From positions 21,763,128-21,827,127 of the forward strand of contig CM022672.1 in the NCBI GenBank assembly GCA_012295275.1: 64,000 bases of DNA, given 5' to 3'. Positions 13,405 to 24,393 of this stretch are shown here, piece by piece. The notes beneath the pieces were generated by a model. It saw only the letters and a program-made list of their open reading frames with translations. It did no database searches and was not told where the DNA came from. Both the position numbers and the translations under genes were made by a program. Position 1 is the first letter of the stretch; each line of letters begins with the position of its first letter. This DNA is from Chrysomallon squamiferum (Eukaryota; Mollusca; Gastropoda; Neomphalida; Peltospiridae).

Positions 13405-14337
13405 TACCGGATATAATGTAAGTACAGTACAAGATTCTGAAACAGAGGGACTGCTAGACAGACAGAAAAAAGGGGGCAGCTGCTAAAGGAACAACGAATA
13501 GTGAGAGAGGGACTGATTGAAATCAAAAGAAAATGTTTATTTTGGCTGGGCCCTTTTTTTTTTTTTTCTTCTTTCTTAAACTGCTTGTTCAGTTTGTCGC
13601 TTTACGTTTGCTCCGCACCGTTCACTGGGAGTTTGCTCACCTTCGATACTGTGTGTCAAATACCCACCAGAAGGTCAGAGTTACAGTGTATTGATCCGCG
13701 TGTTACCGAAATACAGCGCTTCTTCTGCGCGTTTGTTTGTCAAACTATTCACAGACGCAAACGAAATATACAAAGTCTTTTGAAACCAAAAATAGCATCA
13801 CGATGATATGTGTCAATTTAATGCTCGCATAAATTGCTATTTTTGAATCATTAAGAACACAAAATTTTCTTTTAAGAAAATCCTTCCACCCCAACGATGT
13901 ACCGTTTTCATAAATACTAGTCTCAAATGGCAGAAAATAATTTCTAAATAAAAAATTTTTAAAAATGAAGAATAAAAATAATGCAGTCCACGACGGGATA
14001 AAATCGATTAAATACATGTCACTATGGAGATAACGAAACATGAATTTACAATAAATCCATTGTTAAACCATGATCCGGTTTTGTTTTGTAATTTTCTCCA
14101 GAGCTGGGAGACTAAATCCACTGTTACCATATCTCAAGCGTATGAGAAATTATTAACTTACGAAACATTTGAATTTATAAATGTATAAGCATGTGCACCT
14201 GTGAACATATATATGGTGTTTGTGTATGTGAGTACATATGTATTTAGGAATCCATATTTAATCATTTTGGAAAATGCTGGAAAATTAATCTGATAATTAT
14301 GAAGAATTTTATTTCATATTTCCAGTTTTATTTACGA

Positions 14338-14900
14338 AGTTAATGACGTCATTGGTAGTTAAGAGAACCCTAAATATTTCTTGTAACCAAGTTATAAAAT
14401 GAAAATTTGAAAAGACTTACAAAATTTTAATTATAAAATATCATGCGGTGTATCCCAGCAACGAGTGAAAGGGCAATGAGGTTCAGAGATTTAAACGAAA
14501 ATGTGTATGTTCCTGAATATGTACGCTTGTATGTATGTATGTATGTATGTATGTGTGTGTATGTATGTATGTTTGTTTGTATGTATGGTATGTATATATT
14601 TATGTATGTGTGTGTATGAATGCGTAAATATTTATGAATGTACGTGTGCATATATGTATATCTGTATACGTCATTAGGAAATAAAAGACGTCAACGGTTA
14701 CTAAGAGACACTTCGGTGTTTCTTGTAACTAAGCTATAAATTTTTTTTTTAAAATTGAGATAAAATTACAAAATTTTAATCATAATACTCGGTGGATCCG
14801 AGCAACAAGTGAACAGAGTTTTTAGGTTCAGGCATTTAAACAAAAATAAAATAAATAAGAAAATTAAGTCCTAAAAAAGTGTGAAAGTGTGTATGTATAT
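14338..14900. repeat. Two diverged direct repeats (about 340 bp) with (TATG)n arrays
   Basis: Blocks near 14344-14520 and 14680-14850 share GACGTCA, a TTTCTTGTAAC-AAG-TATAAA stretch, TTACAAAATTTTAAT, CGGTG-ATCC-AGCAAC-AGTGAA and GGTTCAG-ATTTAAAC, in the same order. Both are followed by TATG/TGTA simple repeats. The first contains a palindromic CRE, TGACGTCA (14344-14351), which is degraded in the second. Confidence 0.75.
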
Positions 14901-16126
14901 ACGTATGTATGAATGTTTATGAGCTTATTTTTATGTGTATCTCTGTGCATATTTCGTAATAAGCTAAATTTAATATTATTAAAATTGTTACAAAAAGTGT
15001 GTATATGTATGTGCGTATGTCTGTATATACTTCGTTCGTTAGGTAACAAACTTTACCGTAATTCATTAATTATAGAAAAATTCAGGTAATTTTGGTATTT
15101 AGGTGGGATTTTTGTGCGTGCGTGCTTTTTTTTTGGGGGGGGGGTTGTTTTTTGACGATGCACAATTAAATAATATTAATATATCGAAACTAGAAACTAA
15201 TTTCAATTCATATGGAAAAGATACAGGGAACGGAATCGAAAACCATAACAAATTTTGGCCTGTCATATTGTCTCCAATACAGAACATTGGTATGTATCAG
15301 AAGTTTTAAAATCTGAGCTATTTTAGCACATTGTAGCTCTCTAACATGATCCTTGTCAAGGTTGTTTGCTAAAGGTGATCTGTGTTTGGCTAAGGTTGCC
15401 ACACCGTTTTACCAGAAGGATTTCTTTTTTCTTTGTTGATCGAAAGAACACAAACATAGCGTTCTATGTTTGGACTGAAAAAGACTGGCTTGTCTTCAGA
15501 TGTATTGACATGTTTAATCTGTTTCAGAATTAGAAGCGTAAGAAAACAGTTTTGTTTGTCGTATTTTTTAACCTACATATTTGAACCTTCCTGTTCCGGA
15601 TCCACCCAGGAAAATACAAGCATTTGGCTTAGTTACCCAGCATTATTGAAACTGCTCTTGACCGTGAAACAGCGCCCCTACCAGCCTGGGGCTGAATGTG
15701 TGTGAAAGTTACAAGTTTTCAAAACGAAATGAATGTACTGAACGCAGCGGGAGTTTGATACGTTACAGAATTAATAAGTAACATTTTCGTTGCATCGGTA
15801 TCGTTATATTTTGGATTAACGAAACATGTGGGTTTTTTTTTTTTTTTTTTACCGGGAAGAAAACGGTTTTTCAGATCTGGGATGGTAATCACTTAGTAAA
15901 TATATTAATAAATGTCGCTGTTTATGAAAAGTGTGTATAGTGTGTAATAAATCGTGCGTGGATATCGAAGTTGACGCGGACACAAATGTTTGTGTTTTGT
16001 GCAAGTTCACAAAACTCGAAACCGATCCTCGTATTCATGTCTGGTTATGCTGGAGTTTGAGCTCGCTATCTCCAGAATGTAAAACAAGAAACTGGGCGAG
16101 TTAAAACTTCGATTAATTCATCGATA

Positions 16127-16496
16127 ATGACGGTAAGCAATTTTGTAACCTTTTGTTTTGTTTCCTTAGTAGAGAGAGAGAGAGAATTATTTTATTATTT
16201 ACCCTAAATTATTTCGGCAGCTTAATTAGTGTTTATCAGACAAAACGGCGGATCTAGCTGAAGGTTCACAGAATCCAGTAATGAACAGCGAAAGAAAAAG
16301 AGACAGAAACGGACAACTTAATATAGAAATGGAATAAATGTGTTAGAATGTTGTTAGTACAGTTATCTAAATAAATACATATTTTACAAATTATGATAAT
16401 AGTTAATAGTTATTATAATTATTACTATTGTCGTTATTATTATTGTTATTGTTGTTGTTCTTAGTGTTATTATTATTGTTATTGTTATTACTGTCA

Positions 16497-16555
<59 letters not shown>

Positions 16556-19500
16556 ATGACAGATGCAATTTCTCCGTCCTGTTCTCCAATGAGTTCACCA
16601 TCCCGTTCAGATTCGCCCCAGAGTTTGTTTCGAGATTTGAAACTAAAGAGGAAACGAGTAATGGACATCATAAGTAATGATGGCGACTCACGTGCTAAAC
16701 TCAACAGCCCCGAACACAAGAGCGATGTCGACAGCGCCTACATATCCGACCGATCCAGTGACGCCAGCGATTACATGAGCGTCGATGATTACCCGCTGAA
16801 AAAAAGGCCTCTACGTGAAGCCAACGGGTCAGAACATTTCGACCACGAAACGCAGGAAAACAGAAGTGCCGCCAAGTATCAGTGTATGTCGGCGGAAAAC
16901 TGCGGGTACCCAGACATGGGCTACTTCGGTTTCCCTTCTGGCTGCGTCAACATGGTGCCAAACCATCTGGTGCCGATGAACCCGGTTTCAGAGATGCAGC
17001 TTATTTCGTTGATGAACGCGACACCAGGGATGATTCTGGGACCAATGGGAGGCCCGCCCGTATATATTGCCACAGCACCGTCCGGGTTCGCCTGCAGTGC
17101 AAATGGAATGACGATCATGCAAAAGATATGAATCTGTTCGGACACCCTGACAGTAACGAGCAAGCGTGTCAGAATGAAAGCAGTCCGTCACAAGAAAACG
17201 TTCACGACGTCAGACCGGTTCATAAAAGAACTGATAAAGCCGTGGACGTCTCCGATAAAGTCTATCGGGACCATCAGTTCATTTCTCATTACACTCAACA
17301 GAAGTTCCCTTACACGGGACATCTAGTCGAAAGACCCGCAAAGTCACATAGCAAAAACGATCCTGGTCAGAGAGAAGACGATTCAGAGCCTGAGGACATG
17401 ATGCTCTGCGCGATATGCAACGATCGATCCACGGGGCTGCATTACGGAATAATCACATGCGAAGGGTAATATTTAGCAAATGCACGATAACATTACAATC
17501 TTAACATCTTTTTTTTTGTATTCTTTATTTAATTTACAAACATATTACAGTTAATGTCACATATATATTTTTTTTCTATTTATATCAGTAATTGTACTTA
17601 AAATGTACCTGTGGTGGATCTAAAAAAACAACAAACAAAAAAACTACATTTTATTGTCATACTTTGCTTTTCAAACAATACTTCGGTAAGCCCGAACAAT
17701 AAAAATAACACAATAAATTTCATCACCGCTATTTCATCCTTTCACAACTGGAGATTTGACATTTTCATGTTTATGGCAGACTGGTAGCCATATTTTATTG
17801 CTACGCTAATAATATTAGAATATTTAGAGAAACATCGGTCCGCCCTTGTATCTACAGAAAAAATGGCCGTGCACAGATCAAGTTTATTTGTTAATTAAGA
17901 TTGGATGATAAAAAAAAAAAAAAAAAAAAAAAAAAAATAGAACTAATATGTAAGTATGCCAGATTTATTCAGAAACTTTTTTTCCTTTTAAAAATATTTG
18001 TATGTTTATTATTATTTAAAATATTTCTGCTTTTTCATTTCTTTAACTTTCTTTCTTTTCTTCTTTTTTTAAAATATTAAATCTGGATTTTTAAATTTCT
18101 ACGACTTAAGATTGTTCTCGATTTCTCTGTTTGTGATGTTTTGAATGAATGTTTAATTTTCTGTTTATATTTAAAGATGTAAAGGTTTCTTCAAACGCAC
18201 GGTTCAAAATAAGAGGGTGTACACCTGCATAGCCAGTGGAAACTGTGAAATCAACAAGGCTCAGCGTAACAGATGTCAGTACTGTCGCTTTAAAAAGTGC
18301 TTGCTTATGGGAATGGTGCTTGCAGGTAAGAAATTTATATATATATACAACTGTCCCTTTTTTTTGTTCTATCTATCTGTCTACTTGAGGTACAGAACCA
18401 AGATTTCGATCATGAAAATGATCGAAATATGGTGACTTGGGGGGTGGGTAAACGAGTGAGTTCACCAGCCTATTCTAACAGAGCAGTATGTTTAAAAAGT
18501 TCAGTACTTTCAGTTTGTATTTCTCAAAGGCATTATTAAGTTCTTGAGGCTTATCCAGTTTCATGTTGGTATCCTACAGATTTCAATGCATGTGCCAATT
18601 TAACAGGTCCTCGCCAAAAGGTATTTTTTTTTAATTATTATTATTAATTTCCTTCATTATTATTAATATTTACTTACTTGTCTTTTTCAGCCGTGAGAGA
18701 AGACAGAATGCCAGGAGGACGTAATTCCGGGGCCGTCTACAACATGTACAAGGTAATATGATAATTCACGCAACTATCAGGCAATTGTTCAGTGAACGAA
18801 AACACCTCTATGGGTTAATCTCTTACGAGACGTCATCTGTTCAGTAAGCATTTTGCATGTTATCTTTTGTCATCTGTGACAGAGATCTATAAATCAACAG
18901 TGACCAAGATAGCGTTGCATAATCTATACGCAACTAATAAAAGTGCGTATTCGTCTGGTAATTTCATTTAGGTTAAGTGATTTCTTTCTTCTCGCGGTTC
19001 ATAAATGAATAGTTTTCAAGCGTCTGATCAAATACATCTTTCTTTCAGTCGACAAGTACACATTTCTGTCGACATAAACGTCTATCTACCTTCCTACATA
19101 CCTAATTACAGATATCAGTACATAGTTAATTTAAGTAAATATTAGTTTGAATTTTTGCAGTGCAAAACTTGATGGCCGAATATTATCTGAAAGAACTAAA
19201 TGAGAATTATTACATTTATCTTATCTGGAAACAATGATAAATAAATAAGACATACGTGTGTTTATTTTTACCATATAAACTGATTAAGTGTATTCCATTG
19301 ACACGTTAATGGCAAACGACTGTTATCTTGTGACGGGTCGTCATCACGTACTGACATTTCACGAAATTCAACTGATTTTTTTATTTTATTACAGGTCAAG
19401 TACAAAAAACAGAAACCACGAGAACTAACGACGGATCTCTATAAACAGCGAATGGCTCAGATGAAAATCGAGAAGTTGCACGGAACAAACGGACGTCAGA

Positions 19501-20573
19501 AGAGAAGCGAAAACTCTTCGTTGCAGCAGGCAGTGCCAGACTGCCATTACATTCGGGCGCGGTCTCAGTCTAAGTTATCTACCTCCTCAACCTCGCTGTC
19601 GTCGGGCTCTAGTCAGATGGTACCGAGGCCTGCAGTCCAAGAGCAGATGCCTCCGAACTTGAAAGTTGAATTTCTTATCCAGGAGCTGATGAAAGCCGAC
19701 TCGTTGCTTGGCATCGCGGAATCCTACAGAATCAACGAGATCTCAGGAAACGAGGAGTCGATCGCTCAAGTTCTGTTCAACATCGGCGACGACATCGTCC
19801 AGCGACTTGTGCAGTGGATCAAGTGTCTGCCGTTTTGTGAAAATATTCCGACAGACTTGCAGTCGAAAATTCTGACCAACAAATGGTACGAGTTGGTGCT
19901 GCTCATCATGACGTCGTACACGGCTTTGTCCGGTAACTCTTCTACGTATGAACAGCTCTACTATCGCAACATCCGCAAACTTCAGAGTTACCTGAAAGAG
20001 ACGTTTGGCAAATCGTTCAACGCAGAGCAGCTTCATCTAGAGATCGGCGGTGTCATGGAGAAAGTAACGCGCATCATGACCTTTTTCTGCGAGATGGAAC
20101 TGACGCGTCAAGAATACGTTTGTCTTCAGATTATCCTGCTGTTCAGTCCTGGTGAGTTCTATTTTCATATCAGCAGATTTTGTTTGTTTATAATGTCTGT
20201 ATGTGTCTTTGTCTGTGTGTGTGTCTGTATGTGTGTGTGTCTGTGTGTGTTTGTATGCACTTATTTTGAGCTCAGTAAAACTTGGGCAAACATATCGTAA
20301 ACATCGTCTTTATCATCATTGTCAACAATCACCATAATCGTTTTATAACTAATTTGTTAATTTTTTTTTAAAGATGATTCACAACGGAATCCCATCTTGG
20401 AACGTGTTCAGAAATCATACATGGCGGTCCTGCAAGAGTACATCAGAATTCACTATCCACAGGATCGAAAGAGATACGAGCAGCTTCTTCTGTCAGTGCC
20501 CTACATCCAGTCAGCATCGCGTCTCCTACTCAAGAGCAAAATGATCTACATTCCCTTCCTCTTGAACTGTTAG
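16127..20573 (+). CDS. NR6A1: NR6A/HR4-type orphan nuclear receptor, with a one-base frame break in exon 2
   Basis: DNA-binding transcription factor of the NR6A group (vertebrate GCNF, insect HR4). Exons: 16127-16132, 16556-17465, 18177-18325, 18691-18752, 19395-20151, 20374-20573 (TAG 20571-20573). The start chosen is ATG 16127; exon 1 adds only Met-Thr and the upstream in-frame stop is at 16058. The DNA-binding domain spans exons 2-4: zinc finger 1 begins [15 protein letters not shown], the P-box is CEGCKGFFK, finger 2 contains CQYCRFKKC, and the C-terminal extension [19 protein letters not shown] is of HR4 type. The ligand-binding domain fills exons 5-6 ([26 protein letters not shown]). 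It ends IYIPFLLNC without an obvious AF-2 helix. The frame from the ATG stops at TGA 17129-17131, while the zinc-finger frame is displaced by one base. Summed exons give 2084 nt, one short of a multiple of three; one extra base would give 694 residues. Targets of the family are TCAAGGTCA-like sites. Confidence 0.92.
16500..16553. repeat. (ATT)n microsatellite abutting nuclear receptor exon 2
   Basis: About 50 bases of ATT run up to the acceptor TTCAG at 16551-16555. The run replaces a normal polypyrimidine tract, as at the ASPM exon starting 1625. Confidence 0.93.
16556..17465 (+). CDS. Nuclear receptor exon 2: disordered N-terminus to the start of zinc finger 1
   Basis: Acceptor CAG at 16553-16555, donor GT at 17466 in phase 2. 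The upstream frame (to 17131) is Ser/Pro/Asp-rich, then turns hydrophobic ([20 protein letters not shown]). From about 17121 only the frame one base back is open, and it leads into [11 protein letters not shown]. The overlap contains the run GCAAAAGAT at about 17120. A fifth A would join both frames without a stop. Confidence 0.85.
17466..18176 (+). other. Nuclear receptor intron between the two halves of zinc finger 1
   Basis: Donor GG|GTAATA and acceptor TTTAAAG. It splits the P-box glycine codon (CE-G-CKGFF). It contains a poly-A tract at about 17910-17937 and no gene. Confidence 0.85.
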
Positions 20574-21835
20574 AGGCTGCAGAAGACCACGAGCTGCCTT
20601 TGTGGTGTTGTATTGGTTTTCTGTCCTCGTTGAGTACGGGGAGAAAAAAACAAAAACAAAAACAGCTAACGAAATGCTCAAAGCCTTGAAATTCTGAGGT
20701 TTTGATTTTATATGCTCAGTGTGTAAGTGAAAAGATGAAACTGTTTTAAAGTCTTTGAAATATTGTAATCATGGTTTACGTAATTAAAAGAAAAATGAAA
20801 CTGAAATATATATATATATAATTGTTAGAAGATCTGAAAAAGTGTTTTGTGATGCTACTTAAACGAATGTTACTGTCTCGGCTAGCACATTTGTCTGGCC
20901 TAAAGTTGGCACGCATTCGGACGAAAGAAAGTCCACGTCTCACCCACGCGATGTCGGATCTGGTCCAATGAGGGCTACCTTTGGGCCAAATCGAGGCCAC
21001 CTTCGAGCCAATAAATGTGCTAGCTGGGAAAGGTTTTACTGTCACCGCACAAAGATACGGCTTTATTTATCGTTCATATTCGTTTGAACATGACTTAATC
21101 AAAGACTTAATTTATATTTTGTGTTGAAATGTTGAATTTTTAAATATTTAAAGATAGTTGCTCCTAACTGTTGTCCATATTTGCTAAAGCATGATTTTAA
21201 TGCTGAATCATAGTGCTAAAATGACTTTATTTATTTTATGTTGAAATGTCTTTGAAATTTGAAATGTTTAAAGTTACGGTTCTGTTATTGTTGAATTGTG
21301 GATGAATGATTTAAAAAAGGATGGCTCTTGAAAGAAAATTATTAAATTTGTTTGAAGAATGTGTTATTTAAAACGGTGGCTATATAGCATTTCTGTAAAA
21401 ATAATGTTTACCGTTTTTGTTTTATATTTTGTTACTTATTTTTAAACAGTCGATTTTCTCGAAATTATTAGTGTGCATGTCTGTATATATAAGTGTGTGT
21501 GTGTATAATATTATTTAAAATTATATACGCGAGTGAGTGTGTTTGTATGTGTATGCATGTGTGTGTACCTGTGTTTGTGTGTGTATATAATATTTTATTC
21601 ATTTTACATGATATAAACATTGACTGTCAAATTATTCATTAATTCTGACAGTCACAAGACATTAATTAATTACAGTATTAATATATGTGCATCGTAGGCT
21701 TGTCCATTTTCATCCATTTGACAAACTGTAAAATTGTTTCTTGAAACAGATGAGATGTATTTATTTATATTTTTGCAAATGTAATTTTCACATACTTGTG
21801 TTATATATTTGTAATGCATGAAATAACGTAATAAA
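20574..21835 (+). other. Nuclear receptor 3' UTR, with AATAAA at 21830-21835
   Basis: AT-rich sequence following the TAG stop, with AT and TG microsatellites and an embedded inverted-repeat element (20879-21028). The hexamer AATAAA at 21830 is the best candidate polyadenylation signal. The extent of the UTR is inference. Confidence 0.5.
20879..21028. mobile_element. MITE-like inverted-repeat element in the receptor 3' UTR
   Basis: The left end is GGCTAGCACATTTGTCTGGC and the right end reads, in reverse complement, CAGCTAGCACATTTATTGGC, so about 20 bp of imperfect terminal inverted repeat enclose about 150 bp. The inside is more GC-rich than its surroundings and has internal GGCC-type repeats (TTTGGGCC, GAGGCCACC). 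It has no coding capacity. The superfamily is unclear, and I see no certain target-site duplication. Confidence 0.65.
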
Positions 21836-22028
21836 TGGATGAAAACTTAGATTTATTGTCTTATTTTTTACTGGTGGATTGAAAGACTTTTATGTGAATA
21901 ATTGTTATGCTATTTATAATAATACACACACTCACACACAGACACACAAACACACACAAGCACGTGCATAGTGCCTACATACAAAACAGAACGATGACCA
22001 AAAACTAAAATGTATAAATACAAAATAC

Positions 22029-22081
<53 letters not shown>

Positions 22082-22448
22082 TATAATAATTTAAAAATCA
22101 ACATATTTTTATATTCATAGTTATAAACTTTATAACAAAGATTCATGAAATAAAGAAAAATGCCGAAGTTCGATCAAGAAAACGAGACAAGAAACCCTCA
22201 CAGACTGGGCGAAAATACATCGTAACATGAAGTCCTGAATGATTTCAAAAACCAGTATGAGCAAACAAAATTTCGACCATGGGTAAGAAGATGAATACAA
22301 TTATATCGTTAAATATTTTATTTCGCTGATTTCAAATTTCCAAACATATTTCTAAAATATGCCATTTTCGTTCTCGCTTCGTACATTTTTAGGGATGGTA
22401 AAATGCAGACGTTCGATATCTATTTTATTTACAGAAGCATTTGAATTT
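21836..22448. other. Intergenic AT-rich DNA with an (AAT)n run
   Basis: Contains CA-rich DNA near 21930-21965 and an (AAT)n run at about 22030-22080. The first VPS52 duplication unit begins at the GA tract near 22449. I see no gene. Confidence 0.7.
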
Positions 22449-23414
22449 GAGAGAGAGAGAGATGTGTGTGTGTGTACATACATACCAAACGCACACATAC
22501 GCAGATACACACATGCAACAATTAAAAAAAAAAAATGACATACACACTTTTTTCGGATATTGCTTTTATAGAGAAATGGATAGTGTGTTTTTATTTCATG
22601 TATTATATATATGCTTTTCATGTAAAGAACATGAAAATAAATGTAGAACGATCACACATTATTTATTTATTTATAATAATTATTATTATTATTTTTTTTT
22701 TTTTAAAGAAAACCGATTTACTTTAAGAAAATGAAAATAACCATAGTACGATCATACCACCAATAACTACATTAACTTCGTTGTTTTTTCTTTAAACCTC
22801 AAGACCAAAGCAGCCTTGCTTCTAGCATCCCTTTTTGGTGCTCAATACTGAAGATAGAATTGAGAGAGAGATATTGATGTGTGTGTGTGTGTGTGTGTGT
22901 GATATCGATGTGGGTATTGTAATACATTTGATATCTTGGGCCTCCTCCAAAAAACTGCATAGCTGTCTGGCCCTCTCTTTCCCCAAAGCAGCTCATATAA
23001 AAAAAATAATCGTGTCTAAACATTCTTCCATAACCTGCCAGTTATATGATAAATGATTTAGTTACAAAGCTCTTCTAGCAGTGTGCTAACAGTACACATG
23101 TAGGGCATATTCTCTGCATACAAAGGAACCACAACTATTTAACAAAAAAATTTGAATTTTATTGTATGTAAATAAATACTTTTAATCATACAAATTCTGT
23201 ACAACAGCCAACAAATGCATACTGTTCTAATAACAGTTAATTATAATAATTTTAATAATGTATTGTCAAATAACAAATGATGGTAATGTAACTTCTATTA
23301 TAGTAATGGTGATATAGCCAATAGAAAAACAAAATGTCTTTGATCAGGTATAATATTAATAAGAAAGAAAAAAGAAAACACTACTATTATAATCTAAAAA
23401 TAAAGTAACAATTA

Positions 23415-23452
<38 letters not shown>

Positions 23453-23859
23453 TATTAATAATGATAATAATTAAAAAAATAGTCAGAAAGATAATGATGA
23501 ATACTCAAAATTTAGAGTTTTAACTTTTTTACTGTATCAAAAAACATCAATAAATACAAACTGTATATAAAACAGTTTAAGAATGTAGATATTATTTCAG
23601 TCACTTAGTCAATCCACTTTTGGAAAATAAATATAAATTATACCGCAGTCACAGGTCATTTCAAAAAGTTTTTTTTATTAATTCACATATTTTGTTTGTC
23701 TTACATTGTTTGAAGTGTTATTTCAAAAACAAATTACAGACATCTACATAAAATTATGAATAATAATAATAATAAAAAAAAAAGGTTTTACCATCAGCCA
23801 AAAATGTTAGCTTTAACCATCACAGATAATGTCAACAATAGTTGTATGTAAAATTCACT

Positions 23860-24393
23860 AAACAGGTTGTGTAAAGTTATTTATTGTTGTGTATCTACAT
23901 AGGTTTGAATTTCTTCACTGCAGCCATAGTCAACTTTAGGGAATGTTATTACGAAAGTCATCAAAAACTAACTTTCAAACCGTATCATAAAAACCTTTTT
24001 TCAAAAACAGTAATTCATCAAATGTTCCTGTTATTTCTGAATAAATAAATGACTCATTTTGGTTCAACTTGTAGTTTAAAAAATTAAGTTTGTATTTCTG
24101 AACTTCATATTATAATAATAATAATAATGAGTTTTATAAAAATTATTTATTATATATTCCTCAAAGTTTAATAAATGCATTTTGAATAAATATATGATTA
24201 TTTTCGAGTCAGCTGGTTGAATAAGCAGTTCTGTGTTTCTCTGACTCAATAATGACAATGTGAATGTTAATAACAGTGAATATTAATTTTTTTTTGTAAA
24301 AATTCAAAATAATAATTTATCATCTGCTTCTGATCATGTTGAATAAATAAATATATGATTCTTTTTGTGTCTGCTACTGGTTGAGTCACTTGT
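23860..24393. repeat. Diverged tandem repeats derived from the VPS52 last-exon end
   Basis: Three degraded units of about 150-170 bp repeat a pattern of GAATAAATAAATATATGATT-TTTT followed by AGGTTTGTA-TTCTTCAC. That pattern also covers the end of the real last exon. In the farthest unit (23901-23928) the minus strand reads MAAVKKFKP, close to the true C-terminus MVEVKKYKPNF. The same array sits at about 36600-37129 beside the other copy. Confidence 0.65.

Larger units (their letters stand above)
12448..16126. other. Upstream region of the nuclear receptor gene
   Basis: Holds a (GA)n/(TTGA)n microsatellite (13307-13404), diverged direct repeats with (TATG)n runs (14.34-14.9 kb), and a CpG-richer stretch at about 15.7-16.13 kb likely to be promoter or 5' UTR. 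Several short open frames (for example 15466-15705) have no recognisable features and I do not call them genes. Confidence 0.6.

Noticed and set aside
13501-13806. 101-codon open frame between GA repeat and receptor upstream region
   Set aside because: No recognisable domain, poly-Phe stretch from a poly-T tract, no supporting splice context.
16882-17130. Alternative N-terminus of the nuclear receptor from ATG 16882 in the zinc-finger frame
   Set aside because: The overlapping upstream frame has far more natural composition to about 17120; the alternative reads as a shadow (Arg/His/Trp-rich). An internal start is not excluded, only less likely.
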